Shown here: in pieces, positions 33,401 through 39,100 of the stretch
How the letters are laid out: each line of letters begins with the position of its first letter
Numbering within the stretch: the first letter of the stretch is position 1
Assembly: GCA_903877095.1 (NCBI GenBank)
Contig: CAIRCP010000237.1
Location: 1 to 39,100 of the forward strand
Length of the DNA: 39,100 nucleotides
From: an uncultured Actinomycetes bacterium
Lineage (GTDB): Bacteria; Actinomycetota; Actinomycetes; Mycobacteriales; Mycobacteriaceae
Direction of reading: 5' to 3'
The notes under the pieces: generated by a model
Database searches by the model: none
Told to the model about the DNA's origin: nothing
Seen by the model: only the letters and a program-made list of their open reading frames with translations
Translations under genes and position numbers: made by a program

Positions 33401-34441
33401 GCCAGCGGGGTTCTGGTGCCGATCAGCGCGTTCGCCCTCGACAAGCTGCCGGCGCACCTGCGGGTCACCTTCGCCGTCGAAGGGCCGGATGGCAAGGAGT
33501 TGGCCCGCGGCAAAGACCTGGAAACCCTGCAGACCCGCCTGGCCGGACAGACCCGCCGCGCCGTCGTCGACGCCGTCGGAACCCTCGAGCGGACCGGCTT
33601 GCGCGGCTGGCCCGAGGACCTCGACGAGATACCGCACAGCCTTGAACGACAGGGAGTGCGGGGCTACCCGGGTCTGGTCGACGCGGGTGCGACGGCGGCG
33701 GTGCGGGTCTTCGCCGCTCCCGCCGAACGCGACGCCGCGATGCGGCTCGGACTGCGCCGGCTGCTGCGGCTCGCCTGCCCCTCGCCGGCGAAAGGGCTTG
33801 AAAAGCTACTTGATCCGCGCCGAAGGCTGATGCTGGGCAACAACCCCGACGGATCGCTGGCCGCGCTGCTGGAGGACTGCGCCGACGCCGCCGTCGACCT
33901 GCTGGTGTCGAAGCCGGTGTGGAATCGAGGTGACTTCGACGCTGCGCGCCAACGGGTTTCGGCCGCACTCGGATCGGCTACCGCCGACATCCTCGTCCGG
34001 GTGGAGAAGGTACTTGCGGCGCAGCAGGAGGTTCAGCGGACGATCCCCGGCACCGCGCCGCCCGCCCAAGCCGACGCGCTGGCTGACATCCGCGCCCAAC
34101 TGAAGACCCTGGTCGGTCCCGGCTTCGTCGCGTCGACCGGTGCCGCGCACCTTGCCGACCTCACCCGCTACCTGACCGCCGTCGCCCGCCGACTCGACCG
34201 TCTGCCGCAGGCGCCGGCGGCTGACCGTGAGCGGATGGCGCGGGTGCACGCCGTGCAGGACGCCTACAACGAACTTGTCGGTGCGTTGTCGGGAGCGAGA
34301 GCCACCGCCGACGACGTCCGCGACATCGCCCGGTTGATCGAGGAATTCCGGGTCAGCCTGTGGGCGCAGCAACTGGGCACCGCCCGCCCGGTCAGCGAGC
34401 AGCGGATCTATAGGGCCATCGACGCCGTGCTGGAGGGATGA
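30488..34441 (+). CDS. hrpA: ATP-dependent DEAH-box RNA helicase HrpA
   Basis: The 1317-aa cytosolic helicase has Walker A GETGSGKT (95-102), DEAH box (192-195, LILDEAHERSLNID) and motif III SAT (VTSATIEP). In RecA2 it has ATNVAETSLTVPGI and QRAGRSGRTSPG (motifs V and VI). After these come the winged-helix/ratchet HA2 region, an OB fold and a long C-terminal region matching DUF3418 of bacterial HrpA. Length is normal for bacterial HrpA. The E. coli homologue acts on mRNA and has been linked to stalled or collided ribosomes; the role here is inferred from that. The stop overlaps the ATG region of a broken patatin gene. Confidence 0.95.
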   Translation: MSQPPSADVRQLRARLDGLTIRDAARLGRRLRTLRSPVSEATLADFSRQFATAEAVIATRTAAVPTITYPDLPVSQVRGELAAAITAHQVVVVAGETGSGKTTQLPKICLELGRGVRGMIGHTQPRRLAARTVADRIAEELGTPLGQAIGYSVRFTDNVSDRTLVKLMTDGILLAEIQRDRRLLRYDTLILDEAHERSLNIDFLLGYLRELLPRRPDLKLIVTSATIEPQRFAAHFGGAPIVEVSGRTYPVEIRYRPLELPAPSDQGNNPDDPDDEVVRVEPRDQTEAIIDALGELSAEPPGDVLVFLSGEREIRDTAEAINAHFRTSRRDVEVLPLYARLPTADQHKVFVPNSSRLTRRVVLATNVAETSLTVPGIRYVVDPGTARISRYSRRTKVQRLPIEPISQASAAQRAGRSGRTSPGVCIRLYSEQDFASRPRFTDPEILRTNLAAVILQMAALQLGDVAEFPFLDPPERRSINDGIALLQELGAFDDYGDITDLGRRLAQLPVDPRLGRMILQADTEGCLREVLIIAAALSIPDPRERPVDREEAARAKHARFADESSDFMSYLNLWRYLRGQRKALSGSAFRRMCREDFLHYLRIREWQDLVGQLRSIAAGIGLRSGEESDREHEGAEPADAARVHAALVSGLLSHVGLRDGESREYTGARNAKFVLAPGSVLTRRPPRWLVVADLVETSRLYGRTAARIEPEMVERVAGHLVQRTYSEPHWDAQRAAVMAFERVTLFGLPLVARRRVGYAAVDPVAARELFIRHALVEGDWQNRHHFLADNARLREHLSELEERARRRDLLVDDDEIFAFYDARIPPDVLSGKHFDGWWRKQRPKTPDLLTMSRNDLLRIAPEDSRADGGLPDQWRAGDLSLPLSYRYEPGAADDGVTVHIPVAVLARLGGQEFSWQVPALREELVTALIRSLPKDLRRNFVPAPDTARAVLAGMPPSDEPLLETLQRELHRASGVLVPISAFALDKLPAHLRVTFAVEGPDGKELARGKDLETLQTRLAGQTRRAVVDAVGTLERTGLRGWPEDLDEIPHSLERQGVRGYPGLVDAGATAAVRVFAAPAERDAAMRLGLRRLLRLACPSPAKGLEKLLDPRRRLMLGNNPDGSLAALLEDCADAAVDLLVSKPVWNRGDFDAARQRVSAALGSATADILVRVEKVLAAQQEVQRTIPGTAPPAQADALADIRAQLKTLVGPGFVASTGAAHLADLTRYLTAVARRLDRLPQAPAADRERMARVHAVQDAYNELVGALSGARATADDVRDIARLIEEFRVSLWAQQLGTARPVSEQRIYRAIDAVLEG

Positions 34442-34443
34442 GC

Positions 34444-35333
34444 ATGGTCGTTGGCCTGAAAGGCGGGGCATCGGCGGCCGGCATCAGGCCGATCGACCTG
34501 GTGCTGGCCGGCGGCGGGGTCAAGGGCATCGGGCTGGTCGGTGCCGTCGTCGCGCTCCTGGAGGCCGGCTATCGCCCGAACCAGGTGGCCGGGACCTCGG
34601 CCGGGTCGATCGTCGGATCCATACTGGCCGCCGCCGCGAAGACGAACGGCATTGGCCCCCATGAGATCCGTCGCTCAAGACGCTCGGCGTTGAGACCTTC
34701 GGCGACCTCCGCCTCGACGACGACCAACTGCCGCCGGAGCGCCGCTACGGGCTGGTGGTCACCGCCACCGACGTGATCCGCGGACAGTTGGTGCGGCTGC
34801 CGTGGGACTACCGCGGCGTCTACGGTCTGGACCCCGACGAGCAGTCCGTCGCCGACGCGGTCCGGGCGTCGATGTCGATACCGTTCCTGTTCCGGCCCGT
34901 GACGCTGACCAGTGCGTCGGGACTGAAGTCCACCCTGGTCGATGGCGGACTGCTGTCGAACTACCCGATCGACTCGCTGGATCGCCTGGACGGCAAACCC
35001 CCGCGGTGGCCGACGCTGGGCGTCACGGTGCTGCCGAATCTGCCCGAGGGCAACGACAACGTGGTGCCGGGCCTGGCGCCGCTGCGGGTCTTCGGCGGTC
35101 CGCATCTACTGGAGGACGTCATCAGCACCGTCCTGGTCGGGCGCGACCAGACCTATCTCAATGAGCCGTGGGTCAGCGCCCGCACCATCCGCGTCGACAC
35201 CGGGAAGGTTGGGGTGCTCGACTTCGACATCAGCAAGACCGAAGTCGACGCGCTGTACCGCAAGGGTCACGACGCCGCGACGACGTTCCTGAACGGGTGG
35301 GACGAAGAGGCCTATCGGCAACGATTCCGCTGA
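34444..35333 (+). pseudogene. patatin-like phospholipase, broken by internal deletion and frameshift
   Basis: Two frames carry the two ends of one protein. The first (from ATG 34444, GGAGGG six nt upstream) has the oxyanion motif LAGGGVKGIGLVGA and nucleophile motif GTSAGSIVG, up to about GIGPHEIR. From about 34666 the continuation is in another frame, starting SLKTLGVETFGDL and including VDGGLLSNYPIDSLD with the catalytic Asp. Intact mycobacterial relatives as I know them have about 60 more residues between these segments, so an out-of-frame deletion of about 170-180 bp is likely, not a single-base error. The Ser and Asp of the catalytic dyad lie on different frames, so no active enzyme is expected. 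Confidence 0.8.
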
Positions 35334-35424
35334 AATTTTCGTGAGCATCGTCCGGCACCGCACAGCATCGGGTACGTTCACTTTCCCAGAGCGTCAATTC
35401 GATTGAAAAGTGGGAGGATCTCGA

Positions 35425-37176
35425 ATGAAATCAGCAACCAACCGAGCGACCCGACGCCGAGGAGCGGGCAAGCGTGCGCAAACCGCTGGATTGGTCGGTG
35501 CCGTCGCCGCGACTGCAGCCGGCCTGACCGCCGCGATCACCCCGCCGGCCGCGCCGGCCACCATCAGCCGGGATCTCACCCTGGCTGCCGAACAACTCGC
35601 CTACCCCATGTACGGAATCGGCCCGATCGGCGGTTTCATCCCCGCTCTGGCCGACGCGTTGAAGATCAACCCACTGACAGTGACATTGCCGGTCGCCACG
35701 ACCATCAGCTACCTGTTCCAAAATGGGGCGGGCACCACCGCGGGCATCTACGACCTGGTCAACAAGCTTCCCTACACCGTGCCGCCAACGGGAATCCTCG
35801 ATTCTCCGACGTGCAACAAGCCCGGGACGGAATTCTGCCGGACCGCGTTTATGGTGGCTACCGACATTGGTGCGCTGGGTACGACAGACGCCGTGCGCGC
35901 CCTGATCGACGGAGCCGTGGGCACCGCGCTGCCCTTGAATCTCGACCCGCTCAAGCCCGCCGAGGGCGGCACCGGCACCACGAACGTCTCGACGTTCTAC
36001 GTGAATAACATCCTGCGGCCCAACGGCGGCTTCGACGCCCGGTTCCCGATGCTGGTGGAACCGTTCGGCGTCAGCGCCACCATGCCCGGAGTGGGATCCT
36101 TCGGCCCCAACGCAGACGGCTCCAAGGTCTACAACTGGACCAACGACATCACCTGGCCTTACAACCCGGTGGCTGACTTCCCCGTTACACTCAATCCCCT
36201 GGCCATCGCCAACGCGGTCATGGCAACCTTGCCGCCGCCCAGCCTGATCAGTCTGCTGCTCGGTGAGGGCGAGCTGACGGAGAAAGCCTTCGCCGCGCTG
36301 GACACCGCGTCCGGGACCTTCCAGTCGGAGGCCGAGGACGGAACCCAGATCGGGCGGTTCTATCCTGCCAAAGCCCAGTGCAATACTCCTGACTGCTATC
36401 CAACGACCGAAACGCTTAATCTGAATGACCTGAAAAAGGGTATCGTCGCCGGAAAAGTCGACGGCGCAAAGTATTCGGGCTTCTATCTCACCCTCGATGC
36501 TTTCAATCCGGTGCTGCCGCTGACCTATCCGCTCTACGTCAATTCGCTGGTCGTCAACTCCGTTCTCAAGCAGCTCAAGAGCCCGTATCTGTTGGGCACT
36601 CCAGAGGCTGACATCCTGACTCCGGCGTTGAGGATACTGGTCAACAGCGCCTACGACGATGTCATCACCCCCGACGAGTTGGACACCGAAGCCATCGGCT
36701 ACGGCGGCGGAGCGAAGCCCGGCGGAACGACGCCGAAGACCTACGCCGAACTGAAATACAGCGCCTACGACCGGACGTTCGCGCAACTCACTCCCGGTGC
36801 GCCCACCACCTTCTCGTGGACAGGCAACCCGGGGCTGACCCCTGCTCAGCAGGCAGCTGTCAACGGTGATGCCATGACTGCCTTGACCGATGCAGTCAAG
36901 GCACAGTCCGAGAAGCCCTTCTTCGGCATCCTCGTTGCCAACCCCGACGTCGGCACTCCGGTTACTCCACCCGCCGCGGTTACTCCGCCCGCCGCCCCGG
37001 CGGCAGCGGTGTCAGCCCCGGACGACATCGCCGACGTTCCCGGCGGCGACTCGGCCAAGGCCGTCGCCGACTCCAGCAGCGGGCCCACCCCGGCCGTCCG
37101 CAGCGGCGGCTCCGCCAAGGACTCCGGTGACAACGGCGGCGGGAGCACCCGGGGACACCGGGGCGGCCGCGGCTAG
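35425..37176 (+). CDS. large secreted protein of unknown function
   Basis: The 583-aa protein starts at ATG 35425 with GGGAGG upstream. A basic n-region (RRRGAGKR) and a hydrophobic stretch of about 25 residues make a signal peptide ending near TPPAAPA. The mature part has a globular region (about 55-510) with two Cys pairs (SPTCNKPGTEFCRT and AQCNTPDCYPT). The C-terminal 70 residues are Pro/Ala then Ser/Gly/Asp/Arg-rich, ending in GHRGGRG. I do not recognise a family. The 90 bp between the broken patatin gene and this start include a CACTTT/AAAGTG inverted pair that might shape the leader. Confidence 0.85.
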   Translation: MKSATNRATRRRGAGKRAQTAGLVGAVAATAAGLTAAITPPAAPATISRDLTLAAEQLAYPMYGIGPIGGFIPALADALKINPLTVTLPVATTISYLFQNGAGTTAGIYDLVNKLPYTVPPTGILDSPTCNKPGTEFCRTAFMVATDIGALGTTDAVRALIDGAVGTALPLNLDPLKPAEGGTGTTNVSTFYVNNILRPNGGFDARFPMLVEPFGVSATMPGVGSFGPNADGSKVYNWTNDITWPYNPVADFPVTLNPLAIANAVMATLPPPSLISLLLGEGELTEKAFAALDTASGTFQSEAEDGTQIGRFYPAKAQCNTPDCYPTTETLNLNDLKKGIVAGKVDGAKYSGFYLTLDAFNPVLPLTYPLYVNSLVVNSVLKQLKSPYLLGTPEADILTPALRILVNSAYDDVITPDELDTEAIGYGGGAKPGGTTPKTYAELKYSAYDRTFAQLTPGAPTTFSWTGNPGLTPAQQAAVNGDAMTALTDAVKAQSEKPFFGILVANPDVGTPVTPPAAVTPPAAPAAAVSAPDDIADVPGGDSAKAVADSSSGPTPAVRSGGSAKDSGDNGGGSTRGHRGGRG

Positions 37177-37280
37177 CCGATTTGGTGGGTGCGGGGCCGT
37201 CCCGGTCCATTGGGTCGGCCTGACCGTCGGAGGGGACAGCACAGGCGTTGCTCACGGCGTGGCGGACTGAGCCCCGCCCG

Positions 37281-37859
37281 CTACGAACCGGGCGGTTCGG
37301 AGCGCGCGACCAGTTCCTCCAGACACTCGATCCGATGTTTCAGATCGGCGACGATCGCCAGCAGTTCCTGCTGATCAGCAGCGTCCAACTGCCCGGCGAA
37401 CAGCTCGGACGGCGGCGCCTCCCGCGTCGATTGCGGTTCGGTCCACCGCTCGATGACCGTCATCAGCGCTGCCGAGGTAGCCCAGTGCACGTGGTTGCGA
37501 TGCGCCTTCATGGTTGCTTTGCCGTAGATCGAGCCGCCCGGATACCGGATCTGATCCTTGACGTAGAACCCGTCGTCGTCGAAGGGTGTGGTGTGGATGA
37601 GCTCCACGGTGAGGGTGGCGAAGTTGTCGTAGAGCCATTGGGCGACGTCGCGCATCCGCTTGGCGTTCTTGGCGCCGATGTCGATCGCCGCCGTGCGAGA
37701 ACCCTTAAACCACAACCCATAATGGTGCGAGACTCTGCCGTGGTCGCCGTCCATGGCGCTGGTGATGTAGATCTTGTCAGCCTTCGGGTTGCGGTCGAGG
37801 AGCCTGATCATCCGCTCGCCGAGCGGCCCCGCGACGACGTTGTCCCAACGTTGCACCAT
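37281..37859 (-). CDS. possible LAS-type zinc metallopeptidase (M15-like)
   Basis: The 192-aa protein (ATG 37859; a TTG five codons upstream is possible) has a possible metal site. SHHYG at about residues 44-48 and AAIDIG at about 57-62 resemble the SxHxxGxAxD signature of LAS peptidases (M15 D-Ala-D-Ala peptidases, hedgehog-type), and HVHW (about 123-126) could supply the HxH. The spacing between the His and Asp has an insert of about ten residues, which makes the assignment tentative. There is no signal peptide. The C-terminal 35 residues look like a coiled coil (QQELLAIVADLKHRIECLEELV). Function could be muropeptide cleavage or something unrelated. Confidence 0.6.
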   Translation of the reverse strand: MVQRWDNVVAGPLGERMIRLLDRNPKADKIYITSAMDGDHGRVSHHYGLWFKGSRTAAIDIGAKNAKRMRDVAQWLYDNFATLTVELIHTTPFDDDGFYVKDQIRYPGGSIYGKATMKAHRNHVHWATSAALMTVIERWTEPQSTREAPPSELFAGQLDAADQQELLAIVADLKHRIECLEELVARSEPPGS

Positions 37860-38055
37860 GACAGTATCGTGCAACTCGTTCCCCGGGCATTGTCGCTCGG
37901 GGGCTGGTTGTTTTGCTCACAACCTTCGCGCCGCCTGCGCCCCCGACCGCAAGGGCGCGGCGCAGTCCATCGACGATGCGATCGCCCAACTGCCCGGCCT
38001 CGCCTCCTCCGACGTCGACTACGACTCCGGCTGGCCGAAGGGCAACGAGAGGTGA
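37858..38055 (+). CDS. short unidentified frame, possible gene remnant
   Basis: A 65-codon frame begins with an ATG overlapping the opposite-strand ATG at 37859. Its latter half has natural protein composition (GAAQSIDDAIAQLPGLASSD, then VDYDSGWPKGNE), unlike the other frames. The first half is Cys-rich and less convincing. It has no clear Shine-Dalgarno. It may be the end of a decayed gene or a real small protein. Confidence 0.3.
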   Translation: MTVSCNSFPGHCRSGAGCFAHNLRAACAPDRKGAAQSIDDAIAQLPGLASSDVDYDSGWPKGNER

Positions 38056-38109
38056 AGTACCGCGTCGTCGACAGGATGAACCAGGTGCCGTTGACCTCGG
38101 CGGCGACGA

Positions 38110-38586
38110 TCAGCCTCGATCACGGGACCAGCTGCCTTTCTCGACCTGCTTCTTCAACCCGTTGAGCGCCTGATCGACGATGGTCGCGGCGGCCTTCTTC
38201 TTCATGAAGCCCATCATCGGGATCTTGGGGTCGATCTCCAATTCGTAGGTGACTTTCGTCCCGTCACCGTCCGGGGTCAGCAGGTAGGTGCCGTCCAGCT
38301 TCTTCATCATGGCGGACTTGGGCTTGCCGGACTCGTCGGAGTTCAGCGTCCAGCTGACCGACTCATTGCCCTTCCAGACGTAGGAGATCTCGTAGGTGTC
38401 CTTGCCGACGGGGGTGTTGATGCTGAACGACGCGTCCTTGGCGGCACCGTCGTCGTGGGTGCTGACGATCTCGACGGCGGTGAAGCCGTCGCCCCAGTTG
38501 GGGTAGTCCGTCAGGTCGGCGATCACGGCCATCACCTCTTCGGGTGAGGCATTGATCTTCACCGAGTCCGAAACCTTGTCTGCCAT
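38110..38586 (-). CDS. SRPBCC/polyketide-cyclase-like lipid-binding protein
   Basis: The 158-aa protein has the START-like SRPBCC fold: VKINASPEEVMAVIADLTDYPNW at the N-terminus, a strand with YEISYVWKGNESVSWTL, and a C-terminal helix (KKKAAATIVDQALNGLKKQV). It resembles the mycobacterial Rv0856/Rv0857 type. Such proteins bind hydrophobic ligands or act as cyclases; the ligand is unknown. The ATG at 38586 is preceded by GGAGG. It lies 59 bp downstream of the truncated acyl-CoA dehydrogenase on the same strand, so the IS upstream may also affect its expression. Confidence 0.9.
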   Translation of the reverse strand: MADKVSDSVKINASPEEVMAVIADLTDYPNWGDGFTAVEIVSTHDDGAAKDASFSINTPVGKDTYEISYVWKGNESVSWTLNSDESGKPKSAMMKKLDGTYLLTPDGDGTKVTYELEIDPKIPMMGFMKKKAAATIVDQALNGLKKQVEKGSWSRDRG

Positions 38587-38645
38587 GGTCCTCCAATCGT
38601 GTGTGAGCGAGACGGTAGCGGGTCGCGTACCGCCCGGGGTCGCGT

Positions 38646-38964
38646 TTAGGGCTGCCCGGTCGCCACCTTGACCGCGCCGCTGTGCGCGATGGCGGTGTCG
38701 AGTACCAGATCGGCAACCCGGCCACGGTGCTGTTCGGCGCTGCCCAGCAGGACGGCGTCGGTGGCGGCGCGTTTGAAGTACAGCTGCGCCCGGTGCTCCC
38801 AGGTGAACCCGATGCCGCCGTGCACCTGAATGGTGTCGGCGGCAATGCGTTGCAGCGCAGCCGAACTGAGTGCCTGGGCGATGCTGACCGCCAGTGCCGG
38901 GTCGTCCGTGCCGTCGGAAAGCGCCCAGACCGCGTGGTAGGCCGCGGACCGGGCATGCTCTAAG
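38646..38964 (-). pseudogene. acyl-CoA dehydrogenase C-terminal fragment, cut by an insertion element
   Basis: From EHARSAAYHAVWAL to the TAA stop at 38646 the frame encodes about the last 100 residues of an acyl-CoA dehydrogenase. It includes the QVHGGIGFTWEHRAQLYFKRA segment, typical of the C-terminal helical domain. Upstream of EHAR, at about 38961-38965, the similarity ends abruptly and the sequence changes to that of a probable IS element. The FAD-binding N-terminal and middle domains and the catalytic Glu region are absent from the window. The fragment cannot be functional alone. The remainder should lie beyond the insertion. Confidence 0.8.
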
Positions 38965-39100
38965 CCTGAATCCGTGGACGATCGGTCTGCTGACGGTCGG
39001 CGTGGGAACAGCGAAAATGCCTTCTCAACTGGGACTATTGAGGTTGTTGAGGTCTCATTTGTCCACAGGCCTGGAAGGCATTCTCAGTGCAATCATCGCA
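38965..39100 (+). mobile_element. left end of a probable IS1380-family insertion sequence
   Basis: The sequence after the dehydrogenase break (starting near CCTGAATCCGTGG) is less GC-rich and contains an inverted pair AATGCCTTC (about 39016-39024) and GAAGGCATT (about 39074-39082) around a short leader. A GTG at 39087 then opens a frame beginning M-Q-S-S. This layout and N-terminus resemble actinobacterial IS1380-type transposases. The exact terminus and target duplication (perhaps CTAAG or TAAG) cannot be fixed from one side. Confidence 0.6.
39087..39100 (+). CDS. start of a probable IS1380-family transposase, partial
   Basis: Only 14 bases are present: GTG CAA TCA TCG CA. GGAAGG lies about 7 nt upstream. 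The M-Q-S-S start matches many actinobacterial IS1380 transposases, but the identification rests on very little sequence and on the interrupted gene beside it. Confidence 0.4.

Noticed and set aside
38682..38963. 93-codon plus-strand open frame opposite the dehydrogenase fragment
   Set aside because: The minus strand reads as a conserved acyl-CoA dehydrogenase C-terminus; the plus frame is its shadow.

Overview
The window comes from a high-GC actinobacterium, almost certainly a Mycobacterium or Mycolicibacterium. The evidence is strong G/C bias at third codon positions, many GTG starts, several likely leaderless genes (a TANNNT -10 box 7-8 nt before the start codon), an MmcO-type multicopper oxidase, an acyltransferase/SGNH hydrolase pair resembling Rv0517-Rv0518 of M. 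tuberculosis, and secreted proteins with mycobacterial-style signal peptides. This is family recognition by eye; no database search was possible. No rRNA, tRNA or CRISPR array was seen, and no stretch over 300 bases lacks a gene.

Layout. (1) 1-2.3 kb: a short YeeE/YedE-like fragment and a NarL-type response regulator/histidine kinase pair overlapping by one base. (2) 2.4-5.5 kb: a membrane-anchored sulfite-oxidase-fold molybdoenzyme and an amino-acid permease. (3) 5.4-9.2 kb, minus strand: a PII-like signalling protein, two tandem bestrophin-type anion channels and a Tat-exported copper oxidase with a Met/Gly-rich loop. This is the most unusual gene neighbourhood. (4) 9.4-15 kb: an MFS transporter that seems to have lost TM2-TM3, a TSUP permease, an ornithine-cyclodeaminase-family enzyme overlapping a secreted DUF1254 protein, and a TetR regulator. 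(5) 15.1-20.6 kb: one giant secreted protein (about 1832 aa) with a predicted beta-propeller interrupted by adhesin/phage-like modules. (6) 20.7-25.5 kb: a secreted protein, then a complete GlcNAc uptake and catabolism locus (IIA-nagB-nagA divergent from a IICB permease), closed by a perfect 18-bp inverted repeat. (7) 25.5-30.4 kb: a small secreted protein, then a compact envelope operon (acyltransferase, SGNH hydrolase, S53 peptidase, membrane protein) and a 59-aa membrane protein. (8) 30.5-35.3 kb: HrpA helicase followed by a patatin-like gene broken by an internal deletion. (9) 35.4-39.1 kb: an unrecognised secreted protein, a possible LAS-type metallopeptidase, an SRPBCC protein, and an acyl-CoA dehydrogenase cut by what looks like the left end of an IS1380-family element running off the window.

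Two themes stand out. One is gene decay: the YeeE fragment, the MFS deletion, the patatin deletion and the IS-cut dehydrogenase. The other is envelope and secretion biology: the giant propeller protein, the DUF1254 protein, the acyltransferase/SGNH/S53 operon and the copper oxidase.
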